Shown one piece after another: positions 19,802 through 27,965 of a DNA stretch of 35,351 nt. The notes under the pieces were generated by a model, which searched no databases, had not been told where the DNA came from, and worked only from the letters and a program-made list of their open reading frames with translations. The translations under genes were made by a program, and so were the position numbers. Position 1 is the stretch's first letter. Each line of letters opens with the position of its first letter. This DNA is from Candidatus Brocadia sp. (GTDB lineage Bacteria; Planctomycetota; Brocadiia; Brocadiales; Brocadiaceae), in the NCBI GenBank assembly GCA_011525665.1, contig WYAU01000102.1, positions 1-35,351 on the forward strand, read 5' to 3'.

Positions 19802-20773
19802 TCAGTAATGGCTTTTTGGGTTTAGTCCCACAACGTATACATTATCCTCTCTGTTTCCCCATATGCCAAGCAAATGATAGTTTGTAAGTTTTTTCTGTCT
19901 TTTCCATCGTTTGCCGTTGTAGTGGAGGATTACACCGTAATCTCCTATGGCAAAGACATTCGTGTCATTGGCGCCCCATATTTTTCTTAACCAGTGAGTG
20001 GTTCCGCTTGCGTGCCTGAACCATTTCCTGCCGTCATAGTGGAGAATAAGGCCGTCAGCTCCCACGACAAATATATTTTTCTCATCCGTTCCCCAAATGC
20101 CCATAAGTCTTTTATTTGTTTTCGGGTTGAGCTTTTCCCATCTTTTCCCGTTAAAATGCAATAAGGTGCCGTAATCCCCCGCTGCGTAAACGTCAGTCCC
20201 GCTATTTCCCCAGACTCCCCGAAGCCAACTGGTAGTATTGCTCTTTTGTTCCTTCCATTCCACCCCGCCGTAATGAAATATTTTTCCCAGGGAACCGATA
20301 ATGAATATTTTTTTTTCATGCAGACCCCATATGCAACTTAACCAGTCGTCGATACCAAGGGGCTGTATTTTCCATTCAGTTCCGTTGTAATGAAGTATAG
20401 TGCCGTAATCTCCCACACTATAAACATCATTGCGTTTGCTGCCCCAGATGCCATTCAATCTATACGATGTGTGGCTTTCCTGACGTGTCCATGAGTCGCC
20501 ATTGTAGTGGAGTATTAAACCGTGATTCCCGATAGCGAAGATATCGTTATCAGAGAATCCGTAAATACCGGTTAAAAACTGATTATGTCCGTGATAGTGA
20601 TGATTCCATGTTTTACCGTCATAATGTAATATGACGGCATCGCAGCGATCCGATTCTCCTTCGTACCGCTCCTCCAGCCCCCACTCGTTTCCGAGGATGG
20701 CATGGATACAGGACAGAAAGATAGCGGAAAAGATGAAATAGGCAGTGACGATTTTTTCAAATTTTGCATTCAC
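19802..20773 (-). CDS. Exported seven-bladed beta-propeller repeat protein, unknown function
   Basis: I chose the GTG start at 20773 because AGGAG lies 9 nt ahead of it; an ATG 21 nt upstream lacks a good site. That gives 323 residues with a signal peptide ending near HAILG. The body is a 39-residue repeat of the form (I/V)WG-DVYAVGDYGTILHYNGKRW. Six full repeats are preceded by a C-terminal half-repeat (VILHYDGKTW) and followed by an N-terminal half-repeat (IWGNREDNVYVVG). This is the Velcro arrangement of a closed seven-bladed propeller. The family is not one I can name and no catalytic residues are visible. It lies 13 nt upstream of treZ, and a decayed paralogue ends the cluster after the porin gene. 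It may be a periplasmic or surface sugar-related binding protein, but that is inference only. Confidence 0.8.
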   Translation of the reverse strand: MNAKFEKIVTAYFIFSAIFLSCIHAILGNEWGLEERYEGESDRCDAVILHYDGKTWNHHYHGHNQFLTGIYGFSDNDIFAIGNHGLILHYNGDSWTRQESHTSYRLNGIWGSKRNDVYSVGDYGTILHYNGTEWKIQPLGIDDWLSCIWGLHEKKIFIIGSLGKIFHYGGVEWKEQKSNTTSWLRGVWGNSGTDVYAAGDYGTLLHFNGKRWEKLNPKTNKRLMGIWGTDEKNIFVVGADGLILHYDGRKWFRHASGTTHWLRKIWGANDTNVFAIGDYGVILHYNGKRWKRQKKLTNYHLLGIWGNREDNVYVVGLNPKSHY

Positions 20774-20926
20774 AAGGGTGATCTCCTGAAGCATACCCCG
20801 CGGGCTTAGAAAATGTTATTTACCAATCACTCTACCGGTTTTTTAAAATAAAGTAAAAGGGAAAAATATAAAAATCAATCAAAGCGGTTCCCTTTTTTTT
20901 GTTTCTTCCGCGAAATCTCAGGCAAT

Positions 20927-21463
20927 TCATTTTTTTCTTATTTTTTTAATCAGCCCCCACGCAAAAAAAACCCCTGCATAGAGAAACGCAGAGCAAAAAG
21001 ACGCTGAAATGAGGCTTCCAATCCACAGGGGTTTGGCATATCTGACAAATTGTCTCAGCATACCACTGTATCCAGCCAGCTCTTCTTTTTCGGGAATTCC
21101 GCTCAACCATATTCCCAGTTTATATTGCAAGGGGTAAATGATGGGTGCGGTGAATGGATTTGTTATCCAGCAGGCGGCCACTGCCGCGGGAATATTCACC
21201 CGTAAAAAATAGGCCACGATAATGGCGAGAAAAATTTGCACCCCCATCGTCGGTGTGAGCGCCACAAAAATTCCCACCGCCAGCCCGCCGGATATTCTTG
21301 CCCTCGCTGGCTTCCAGATCCTCGGATCAAAGAGACTTTCCCCGGCAATACGATGCAGGAGTGTGCCGTTCAGATGATGTTGTTTTGGAACAAGACGGGA
21401 AAAATATGCGCGCAGCCTTTTCTTTTTGAACATAAGTTTAATTTTTTGAAACAGAGAGGACAA
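20927..21463 (-). CDS. DUF2062 membrane protein
   Basis: This protein has about 178 residues. It shows the DUF2062 pattern: LAVGIFVALTPTMGVQIFLA, then NIPAAVAACWITNPFTAPIIYPLQYKLG, and a final membrane segment (SLISASFCSAFLYAGVFFAWGL). It should be an inner-membrane protein with three to four membrane passes. Its function is not established. The listed start is TTG at 21463, and an internal ATG at 21433 is an alternative. Neither has a clear ribosome site. It lies between the sugar permease and the propeller gene in the same direction. Confidence 0.82.
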   Translation of the reverse strand: MSSLFQKIKLMFKKKRLRAYFSRLVPKQHHLNGTLLHRIAGESLFDPRIWKPARARISGGLAVGIFVALTPTMGVQIFLAIIVAYFLRVNIPAAVAACWITNPFTAPIIYPLQYKLGIWLSGIPEKEELAGYSGMLRQFVRYAKPLWIGSLISASFCSAFLYAGVFFAWGLIKKIRKK

Positions 21464-21537
21464 ACGATATTGTGGAAAAAAATCACGAATCCCTGGTTTA
21501 ACCGCTTATAAATTTACCCAAAATAGCATGAAATATC

Positions 21538-21560
21538 AAAAAAAAACGCTGGACAGCAAC
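21538..21560 (-). terminator. Possible weak terminator after the sugar permease gene
   Basis: On the minus strand, a short GC-rich hairpin (GTTGCTGTCCAGCG) is followed by nine T residues. The stem is only about 4 bp, so this is a weak candidate. It lies between the permease stop and the DUF2062 gene. Confidence 0.35.
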
Positions 21561-21607
21561 CTATCGTTGTTTTTCCGGATGAAAGGGATTTCATATTCTT
21601 GTATCAG

Positions 21608-22477
21608 TTACATAAAGTTTCTTTCACGTGATTTTTTCGTGTAAAAATAACTGAACACTGCAACCAGAGACATGATGATTACCGATGTAGCGGCGCCCTG
21701 GCCAAAATCCCCCTTATAAAAAAAGAGTTTGTAGGCATAAACGGACAGGGTCTCTGTGGAACCTCCCGGTCCTCCGCCCGTAAGCACGTAAACAAGGTCA
21801 AAAATTCTTAAGGCGTCTATAGCCCTGAACAAAATGGCTACTCCCCAGACGGGCAGGATCAATGGCAGCGTGATAAAACGGAATCGCTGCCAGGCGCCTG
21901 CGCCGTCAATAATTGATGATTGATATATTTCCGGGGGCAGGGCGGAAAGTCCGGCCAGTATAATGATGGCGACAAAGGGAGTCGTCTTCCAGACGTCAGC
22001 AATGACAAGAGAAAAGAAGGCCAAAAAAGGGTCTCCAAGCCAGTTGGTTCTTTGCAGCGCAAGCGCTTCCAGAAAATAGTTTATGATTCCTAAATTGTAG
22101 TCAAACATCCATTGCCATGTCCTGGCCGTCACTACCGTTGGTATGACCCACGGGATGAAGAGAAGAATTCGTAAAAAACTATTCCGGGGCGATAAGCGGT
22201 TCATCAGAATTCCCAGAGACAAACCCAGGATGGCCTCAAGAGATGTTGAAACAAGAGTATACAAGAGCGTAAGAGAAAGTGAATGCCAAAAACGACCATC
22301 TGTCAGAACCGCCTGATAATTTGCAAGCCCTGAAAATCGTTCACGGGGCAAAATCAATTTCGCATTGGTAAAAGAAGTAAAGATGGTGTCTGCCAACGGT
22401 AAAAAACTAAACGCCAGCAGCAATGCCATACCGGGTGCAAGAAAGAGAAAAGGATGCTTACTTCCGGGAAAATTCAT
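21608..22477 (-). CDS. CUT1-family sugar ABC transporter permease (MalF/UgpA type)
   Basis: The 289-residue inner-membrane protein has six predicted membrane segments, beginning FLFLAPGMALLLAFSFLPLADTIF in two parts. It has the EAA loop that contacts the ATPase (EIYQSSIIDGAGAWQRF). It ends with the MalF-type region VYVLTGGGPGGSTETLSVYAY. The ATG at 22477 has GAGG six bases upstream; an in-frame TTG at 22492 is less likely. It overlaps the upstream binding-protein gene by 20 bp. The usual second permease and the ATP-binding subunit are not present downstream or elsewhere in the window. Confidence 0.93.
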   Translation of the reverse strand: MNFPGSKHPFLFLAPGMALLLAFSFLPLADTIFTSFTNAKLILPRERFSGLANYQAVLTDGRFWHSLSLTLLYTLVSTSLEAILGLSLGILMNRLSPRNSFLRILLFIPWVIPTVVTARTWQWMFDYNLGIINYFLEALALQRTNWLGDPFLAFFSLVIADVWKTTPFVAIIILAGLSALPPEIYQSSIIDGAGAWQRFRFITLPLILPVWGVAILFRAIDALRIFDLVYVLTGGGPGGSTETLSVYAYKLFFYKGDFGQGAATSVIIMSLVAVFSYFYTKKSRERNFM

Positions 22478-23732
22478 TGTGAACCTCGACAAGTCTTTTC
22501 TGCATGTCCTCCAGTGCTTCCTGGCTGCTCGTTTGGCCTGACAGTACCCTGCTGATATGTTTCTGCAGGATATCGCTGATCCACGGATAATAGGGAAGAG
22601 TAGGGCGCATGTGAACGCCTTCCAGCGATCTTTCCACGACGGGAAGAAACGGCAATTGTTGAAGTATCTCCGGGTCTTTATACAGGAGAGATTTCGTCGG
22701 CGCCCAGGATAAATTCATGGCTAATTCCCTTTGTGTTTCGTGTGAAGTCAGAAACTCGATGAGTTGCCATGCCTTTTCTTTTTTCTTTGAGTACGCATTG
22801 ATCGCAAGATGCCATCCTCCGTAAACAGATGACTCCCTGACAAATTTTGGCAGCGGCGATACCCCGACGTTATTTTTCAGGAAAGGATCCTTCTGGCACA
22901 AATCCCAGACATACGTCCAGTTCCTCAAAAAAATGCCTTTACCCTGTTGAAATAAGTGCCGGGAGGATTCCTCCATGAGTTCGCTGTGGGTATTGGGAGG
23001 TGAGATCCGATGCTTCCAGATTACGTCATGCATAAAATCCAGAATCTTTTTATTGTGCGGGGAATTAATGATCACGTTGCCGTCTGCATCGATTATCCCG
23101 CCGTTGTTGCTTCCGATGAATTCAAGAAAATTACACACCAGCCCTTCGTATTGTTTTCCCTGCCAGAGATATCCGTAGATATGCTCGGAGCGGGAGATTT
23201 TCTTGCAGATACTTATCAGCTCTTCCCACGTGTCCGGTGGTTTTTCCCGGTATTTTTCCAGGAGGTCTTTTCGGTAATACAAGAGCCCGATATTGGCATC
23301 CCACGGAAGGGCATACAAATCATTATCTCCGACGTCTATTTTTTCAAGTATGGGAATGAAAGACGCCCGATTCTCTGCCGTTATGTAATCGTCTAAAGGC
23401 TCTAACCATCCGGCAGATGCAAATTCGGCAATCCAGATCGTGTCAATTCTCACCACGTCGATATCCGGAGATTTTGCCCCCAACGTAGTTAAGTAATAAT
23501 GGTGCTGTTGATCTGTGGGAGCGGGCAGAACGTTTAAGGCTACTTTAGTGGCTGGATTTTCGCCCTCAAATCTTTCTATCAGTTTTTTCACAAACCGGAT
23601 TTCTTCAGTGCCTGCCCCAATACTGAAAACGACTTCATCCGTTTTGCTTGTTCTGGAAAAAGTATAGGCAATCCACGCCCCAGCCATGAGATAAACAGAT
23701 ACGATAAGTGTTTTTTTAAGATTAAATTTCAC
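22458..23732 (-). CDS. Sugar ABC transporter substrate-binding protein (SBP family 1)
   Basis: This is a 424-residue extracytoplasmic binding protein. An N-terminal hydrophobic segment (LIVSVYLMAGAWIAYTF) acts as signal or anchor, and no lipobox cysteine is visible. Conserved features of family 1 binding proteins include ATKVALNVLPAPTDQQHHYY, SPDIDVVRIDTIWIAEFA, GWLEPLDDYI, ALPWDANIGLLYYRKDLLEKY and GGWHLAINAYSKKKEKAW. It would bind a sugar in the periplasm and deliver it to the overlapping permease. Its place at the head of a trehalose/maltodextrin cluster suggests trehalose, maltose or maltodextrin, but the ligand is not shown by the sequence. Confidence 0.92.
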   Translation of the reverse strand: MKFNLKKTLIVSVYLMAGAWIAYTFSRTSKTDEVVFSIGAGTEEIRFVKKLIERFEGENPATKVALNVLPAPTDQQHHYYLTTLGAKSPDIDVVRIDTIWIAEFASAGWLEPLDDYITAENRASFIPILEKIDVGDNDLYALPWDANIGLLYYRKDLLEKYREKPPDTWEELISICKKISRSEHIYGYLWQGKQYEGLVCNFLEFIGSNNGGIIDADGNVIINSPHNKKILDFMHDVIWKHRISPPNTHSELMEESSRHLFQQGKGIFLRNWTYVWDLCQKDPFLKNNVGVSPLPKFVRESSVYGGWHLAINAYSKKKEKAWQLIEFLTSHETQRELAMNLSWAPTKSLLYKDPEILQQLPFLPVVERSLEGVHMRPTLPYYPWISDILQKHISRVLSGQTSSQEALEDMQKRLVEVHNEFSRK

Positions 23733-23935
23733 GGAACAGTTTAGTCTTTGAAGAAATAACCGGCGATGCAGGGATAGGTTGCGCTTCCGCCCCGAATACG
23801 ACCGAAAACAATCAGAAACCCAAGCTATTTTTCAGATGCCCCTTTTTGTCAAAAGAACACTGAAAAGGCGCCATCAGCGGGTATGAAACCCCGGCGATCC
23901 TGGCGGTAATTGTTTAATCATTTCTGTAAAACTTA

Positions 23936-24502
23936 TTACCCTCGTGGTTTCGCCACTATTTCAAGCACCTTTAGATCGAGGAATCTCTTTGACGGTGCGG
24001 ACTTTATTATGCATACCGTGTCAGCCCCTCTGGCAGTCCCTGCAACGGCAACGACTTCCTCGGACTCCGGAATAAGTCCGCCGTCACAGGCCTCCATAAC
24101 TATCTCGCAACAGACCTTGAGCCCTTCTCCAAGACGCCGTAGGGACTGGGCGACTACCATGGTCGGATAGAGACCGTTAAATTTCTGTGCAAATGCGGTT
24201 TCGATGGAGTGGGTAAGCATTGTGCCGGTGTAAATTTTCACGCCGAGGGATAACATCTCTTCCTTATTTTCGGGAAGCAATTCACACTGGTTCGGTTCTT
24301 TGTAACCAGCAGAGTGGGTGACAACGACAAGGTTCACGTCCTTGTCCCGGAGTTTCCTTGCCATGGCAATTCCCGTGTTTCCCACGGTTGTTGCAACAAC
24401 GACATGTTTGTATCCCTGGTTAACCAAGGATGAGGTTATTTCTATACACCGTCCGGTGTTTTCCTTCCCGGGCTTTTCAAAGTAATGGACCTCTCGCATC
24501 AT
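23936..24502 (-). CDS. Stand-alone pyruvate kinase C-terminal (alpha/beta) domain protein
   Basis: The 188-residue protein fits the small family that consists only of a domain like the C-terminal region of pyruvate kinase. It begins REVHYFEKPGKENTGRCIEI, then KHVVVATTVGNTGIAMARKL and NLVVVTHSAGYKEPNQCEL, and ends AVAGTARGADTVCIIKSA. It has no pyruvate-kinase barrel or active site, so it is not a pyruvate kinase. A ligand-binding role is plausible but unproven. It lacks a clear ribosome site. It lies between the ABC transporter genes and the decayed region, and may be a single-gene unit. Confidence 0.85.
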   Translation of the reverse strand: MMREVHYFEKPGKENTGRCIEITSSLVNQGYKHVVVATTVGNTGIAMARKLRDKDVNLVVVTHSAGYKEPNQCELLPENKEEMLSLGVKIYTGTMLTHSIETAFAQKFNGLYPTMVVAQSLRRLGEGLKVCCEIVMEACDGGLIPESEEVVAVAGTARGADTVCIIKSAPSKRFLDLKVLEIVAKPRG

Positions 24503-24540
24503 AATTTTGCACCGTCAATTTAAGTTTAAGGGTGATAACA

Positions 24541-25745
24541 TTATACAATAACACCGGTCTCCGCTACAGCGGGGTCTCTCTTTAATGCCTTTGTAAACTT
24601 GCGTTCCTTGCGCCAGGCATTCAGGCAGGGGATTATGAATACACGGACCATCGCCATGGCCATGCCGCCGATGGAAGGAATCGCCATAGGTTTGGCTACT
24701 TCGGCGCCGGTTGACCACAGGATGGGCATAAGCCCGATAAATGTGGTGGCAGTTGTCATCATACAGGGTCGTATCCTTCGTGTGCCTGCCATCAGGATGG
24801 TATCGCGGATGTCCTGAATGCTTTTCATCTTTTTTTGCCCTGATCTGATTTTCAAACTGGCCGTTCCACTGTATAAAGCACCCATGGGGTAGCATAATTT
24901 TTCCGATACAATTCTGGATGCCTCTTCCACAAAGCTCATCGGGTCTCTGTCACGGACGTTCATCAGGACATAAGCCCTTAGGAGGGCATTTTCGCTGCTG
25001 ATCATGGCCGGTCCCATCACGTAACGGATATCAGCTACCTGGGTAATAGGGATGAGTTGACCTGCAGAGCCGGGGACATAGATCCTTTTCAGCGCGTCAA
25101 AATTATCACGAAGTTCCCGAACGTATCTGACCCGTACGGGATAGCGTTCGCGGCCTTCTACCGTTGTTGTGATGTTTTCTCCCCCAATGGCCGTCTCAAT
25201 AATATCCTGTACATCCCGGACATTGATACCGTAGCGGGCGATTTCCTCACGTTTAATCTTATTATTCCAGATAAGGTTTTCCGGTAATCCTTTCTGCGTA
25301 CAGATCCACAGCTCCGGGTACATTGCGTAATGCCTTTTCAACGTCAAGGGCTAATTGCTGCAGTATGTTCAGGTCTGTTCCAAATATCTTGACACCCACC
25401 GAAGTACGAATTCCCGTTGCCAGCATGTCAATGCGGTTTACGATGGGCAGCATCACCGGCATAATCAGGATAGAACCTTCGTCCAGGGGGGCATAAATTC
25501 CCGCCCGATTCTTTTTGCTACAAAGATGGCTGAAATGACTATGATGAGCGGAAAACGTCTTCTTATGATCAATCACCCATTTGAGAACGGGCTGATAACC
25601 CCGTAACAACATCCTGGAAATAAAATTATCTTCCATAGGTCTTAATTTGCCTTTAATCAGAAAAGTACAGAGTAAAGGCACCAGGGTAATTGCCATAATA
25701 ACCGATGCCCCGATGGCAAAGGTCTTGGTCCATGCCAGCGGTTTA
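24541..25745 (-). pseudogene. CusA-type RND efflux pump, truncated and internally deleted copy
   Basis: The translated pieces match the intact CusA at 28729-31938 almost residue for residue, but the copy is broken. It lacks about 460 N-terminal residues, starting only at [15 protein letters not shown]. About 114 codons are missing between MPVMLP and [11 protein letters not shown], with CCC at both deletion ends. The match shifts frame near 25520 ([10 protein letters not shown]), near 25275 and near 24895. About 83 more codons, including several membrane segments, are missing between QIRAKK and KMKSIQDIRDT. The C-terminus (AVAETGVIV) and stop are intact. It cannot make a working pump. It is in the same orientation as the intact gene. 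Confidence 0.93.
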
Positions 25746-26142
25746 TAAAATCCTTTGCATCCTTGAATGCGTTCCTTATCAGGTTTGCGTTGAGATAAGA
25801 CCTCGATAATATCCGGCGATGTGCAGTGTGTCATAGAGGTGTTCGAATTTCTTTGTAACCTTTCCGTTGTGCATGGCAAAATGTTTCTGTAGTGTCTTCG
25901 GTATGCTATGCATCGACTGATTTGGGTAGTTCTTTCCTGCTCATATCTTTTTTCCGTAATGCTTCATTGAGTGCTTCCAGGATTGCCAAATATGTTGTGC
26001 CGAATGTTTCCCGTACTGGTTTAATATCCGTGTAGTCATTATCCTCTGTGGGGATGCGGGCGAGTATTTCTTTGGCATTTTGAAGATATCTTAGTGCTTC
26101 CTTCATTTTCTGAATGGTATCGTTTATTTTTCTGGTTTTCAA
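25746..26142 (-). pseudogene. DUF5618-family protein, frameshifted and cut at its 3' end
   Basis: The first 78 codons from a TTG start read NDTIQKMKEALRYLQNAKEI, then YTDIKPVRETFGTTYLAILE and ALNEALRKK, as in the small helical DUF5618 family. A stop after PKSVDA interrupts the gene. The remainder continues in other frames as [31 protein letters not shown] and finally [15 protein letters not shown]. The last matching codons run directly into the CusA pseudogene near 25745, so its final codons appear to have been replaced. The family is HEPN-like in character and often found near toxin-antitoxin genes, but its function is not established. Confidence 0.7.
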
Positions 26143-26283
26143 GGTTTATTTTCAACAAAAGGACTATGGTGTGAAAATTTGTAAAAGAGTCCATTCTTGG
26201 ACAGCCTGAAAAGACACAATCCCTCTTCCCCTACTTAGGCAGGGATTTGGTCGTAAAAGGCATCAAAAGAAAAATGAAAATCT

Positions 26284-26400
26284 TCAAATTGTGTAAGATG
26301 TCTCTGTAATTTTAATATCACTGTCTTCACGTGGACTTCCTTTTGCAAATGAACCATACAAAATAATCCTCTCCGGCATATTTTCAAAACACCGCTTATT
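26284..26400 (-). pseudogene. Nucleotidyltransferase-domain (MNT-like) remnant
   Basis: The minus strand reads ENMPERIILYGSFAKGSPRE followed by DSDI. This is the GSF-x10-D-x-D signature of minimal nucleotidyltransferases, which are commonly partners of HEPN proteins. The frame then stops after about 15 more residues, and neither end is complete. Only the catalytic core remains, so this is a fragment. The DUF5618 remnant follows it on the same strand and could once have been its partner. Confidence 0.65.
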
Positions 26401-26606
26401 GCTCAATTTGCCTTGACACTGCTTGATTTAAACTATACTATTGCGGAAAAACATGCTCTGGAGGGTAAAGGTATAGAGTTCCTGAAAGATATGGAACCGG
26501 AATGGTACAAAGACGCTGAAACAGGGTTTGTCCTGTGTACTGCAAACGGGGTTAAAGGCAATTGAAATCTACCGGTGAAGAAATCGAAAAACTCCTTGCT
26601 GTGTAA
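26389..26606 (+). pseudogene. Unrecognised gene remnant (plus strand)
   Basis: The plus strand encodes an open stretch (IAEKHALEGKGIEFLKDMEP, then EWYKDAETGFVLCTANGVKG) without a start codon. A stop follows at 26563, and the apparent C-terminus TGEEIEKLLAV continues in another frame to a stop at 26604. It looks like the 3' end of a lost gene with one frameshift. I do not recognise the family. Confidence 0.4.
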
Positions 26607-26735
26607 GCTTGAAAAATATGTAACAGGTCATGTCAGGAAGTATCAGGAAGTATAATGTTACAAAAAAATGTAATTAAGGATGCTGATAATTGATAAATGA
26701 AGGTTTGACCCTAAGCCATTTGACCCTAAGCCATT

Positions 26736-26882
26736 TTGCTAAATGACCTTGCAGTCGAAGAATTTGAGGAGCTATACAAAAAAGGAGAAGTTGAGGAGAA
26801 AGATACTTGGCAGGATCTCCAAAAGCTTGACCATCTTGAGTTCAAAAAAGATGAGATTGAGGAAGTCTTGAGGACTCTTTGA
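26736..26882 (+). CDS. Small acidic ORF preceding the TumE remnant, antitoxin candidate
   Basis: This 48-residue, strongly charged ORF (LAVEEFEELYKKGEVEEKDT, then WQDLQKLDHLEFKKDEIEEV) starts at a TTG directly after two TTGACCCTAAGCC repeats. Its stop overlaps the ATG of the TumE-type gene (TGATG), as in toxin-antitoxin pairs. The N-terminus may have been cut off by the repeat insertion. No DNA-binding motif is visible. It may be non-functional. Confidence 0.4.
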   Translation: MLNDLAVEEFEELYKKGEVEEKDTWQDLQKLDHLEFKKDEIEEVLRTL

Positions 26883-27243
26883 TGATAGCTGATATCGGAA
26901 AGCTGGAAGAAATAGCAGAAATTGAATTCAGTGATATTGTTGAAGACCTGATAATTACAGACATTAATCAATGTAGAATTATCCTCAAAGATAGTAGTTT
27001 TATCGATGTATGGTATTCTTTAAAAATCAGAAAACGACATAGTTAACAGTGGGAAAGAAAATATATAGACGGTGCAATATATCGCCATGATAACGCCCCT
27101 CATAAAAAATGGCAGTATACAAAGATATTTCCGAAACATTTTCACGATGCAGAGGAAAAAAAGTTGTCGAGAGCAATATAAATGAAATTCCAGATGAGGG
27201 TTTAAGAGAATTTCTCCTTTTTGTAAGGCAAAAATTAAAATAG
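26882..27243 (+). pseudogene. TumE-family toxin gene, inactivated
   Basis: The reading frame opens with MIADIGKLEEIAEIEFSDIV and reaches FIDVWYSLKIRKRHS. There a TAA codon at 27044 interrupts what would be a Tyr in the family. The same frame continues WERKYIDGAIYRHDNAPHKK and IFPKHFHDAEEKK. A one-base shift in a run of seven A residues (27156-27162) then moves the C-terminus (VESNINEIPDEGLREFLLF) to another frame, ending at 27243. With one nonsense and one frameshift lesion the product is truncated. The toxin assignment comes from the DVWYS...YRHDNAPH...FPKHFHD pattern. Confidence 0.7.
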
Positions 27244-27311
27244 TAAAATATTTGGAATATCATGCCAACCAAAATGAACACTGCCCATTTATATTGATTG
27301 AACTTCTTGCA

Positions 27312-27435
27312 GAAGTTGAACAAGCATTAACTTCAGTTTAAAGAAAAGGGCGAATCTGAGTGTTCGCCCTTTTCTTTCGTGTTCCATTTTGCGACATCTG
27401 CGCCGTTCGATGAAATGGTGGGTTTAATTCTAAAG
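27312..27435. repeat. Left copy of a ~125-bp direct repeat flanking vapBC
   Basis: It shares GAAGTTGAACAAG, AACTTC-GTTTAAAGAAAAGG, CATTTTGC-ACATCTG and GATGAAAT-GTGG blocks with 28345-28470 in the same order and spacing. The two copies are clearly diverged. This copy still has an intact terminator hairpin inside. The pair brackets about 0.9 kb that contains the VapBC genes. Confidence 0.8.
27340..27377. terminator. Strong bidirectional terminator hairpin
   Basis: AAAGAAAAGGGCGAA pairs perfectly with TTCGCCCTTTTCTTT (15 bp) around an 8-nt loop. A T-rich tract lies on the right arm and an A-rich tract on the left, so it can stop transcription in both directions. It lies within the left copy of the direct repeat. 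In the right copy the second arm is mutated and the hairpin is lost. Confidence 0.8.
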
Positions 27436-27515
27436 GGTCTGTCTGGATCAAGCCTTCCTTATTCGGACATATAGCAATTGAAATATGAAGGTCTGACCCT
27501 GTACTGTAGACCCCT

Positions 27516-27538
27516 TATTCTTTCTTCCTGAAAGAATA
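27516..27538. repeat. Short hairpin TATTCTTTC-ttcct-GAAAGAATA
   Basis: A perfect 9-bp stem with a 5-nt loop lies just after a GGTCTGACCC motif and ahead of the VapBC promoter region. No gene is evident between 27436 and 27689. It may be part of the dispersed GGTCTGACCC repeat. Confidence 0.4.
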
Positions 27539-27689
27539 CAAATCAATATAAGAACATTCGTGAGAGAAGCATACAATATTGGTTTATCAAAAAACAACAA
27601 ACATGAGAAAAAAGGTCTTGATTGGCTTGTAGGATTCGGACGTCAGCCAGGCAACTTAGCAAAAAGTGGAGAAATTGGAACGTATGCTA

Positions 27690-27740
27690 TTGACTTTTTC
27701 TATCGATTGATGTATTGTAATACCATAATAATATCGATAG
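27690..27740 (+). promoter_or_regulatory. Promoter and palindromic operator candidate for vapBC
   Basis: TTGACT at 27690-27695 and TATTGT at 27713-27718 are 17 bp apart, a good -35/-10 pair. CTATCGAT (27700-27707) and ATCGATAG (27733-27740) form a perfect inverted repeat around the -10. This would suit autorepression by the AbrB-type antitoxin. AGGGG just after the second arm acts as ribosome site for the antitoxin ATG at 27750. Confidence 0.55.
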
Positions 27741-27749
27741 GGGTCGTAT

Positions 27750-27965
27750 ATGAAATCTGTAACAATTTCACCCAAATTTCAAATCGTTATACCCCGTGAA
27801 GTCAGAAAAAAGCTTCAACTTTTTCCGGGTCAAAAGATACAGGTCATCGTCTTCGGCAACCGCATTGAATTAATACCAGAACAAAAGATAAAAAAAATGC
27901 GTGGTTTCCTCAAAGGAATTAACACCCATTTTGAACGTGAAGAAGATAGATATGAATCTGGTTGA
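27750..27965 (+). CDS. AbrB/MazE-type antitoxin (VapB-like)
   Basis: This 71-residue protein begins MKSVTISPKFQIVIPREVRK and then KLQLFPGQKIQVIVFGNRIE. This is a SpoVT-AbrB swapped-hairpin DNA-binding domain. The C-terminal tail (MRGFLKGINTHFEREEDRYE) is the part expected to bind the toxin. It should neutralise the PIN toxin encoded next and repress their common promoter. It overlaps the toxin gene by 14 bp. It appears intact, unlike the surrounding toxin-antitoxin remnants. Confidence 0.9.
   Translation: MKSVTISPKFQIVIPREVRKKLQLFPGQKIQVIVFGNRIELIPEQKIKKMRGFLKGINTHFEREEDRYESG

Noticed and set aside
24515-24895. 126-residue ORF beside the CusA pseudogene
   Set aside because: It is an alternative frame of the CusA remnant (HGCFIQWNGQFENQIRAKK) and not a separate gene.
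27027-27323. 98-residue minus-strand ORF
   Set aside because: It is antisense to the broken TumE gene, whose plus-strand frame matches a family.
27560-27799. 79-residue plus-strand ORF ahead of the antitoxin gene
   Set aside because: It overlaps the vapBC promoter and start, has no ribosome site and no recognisable domain.
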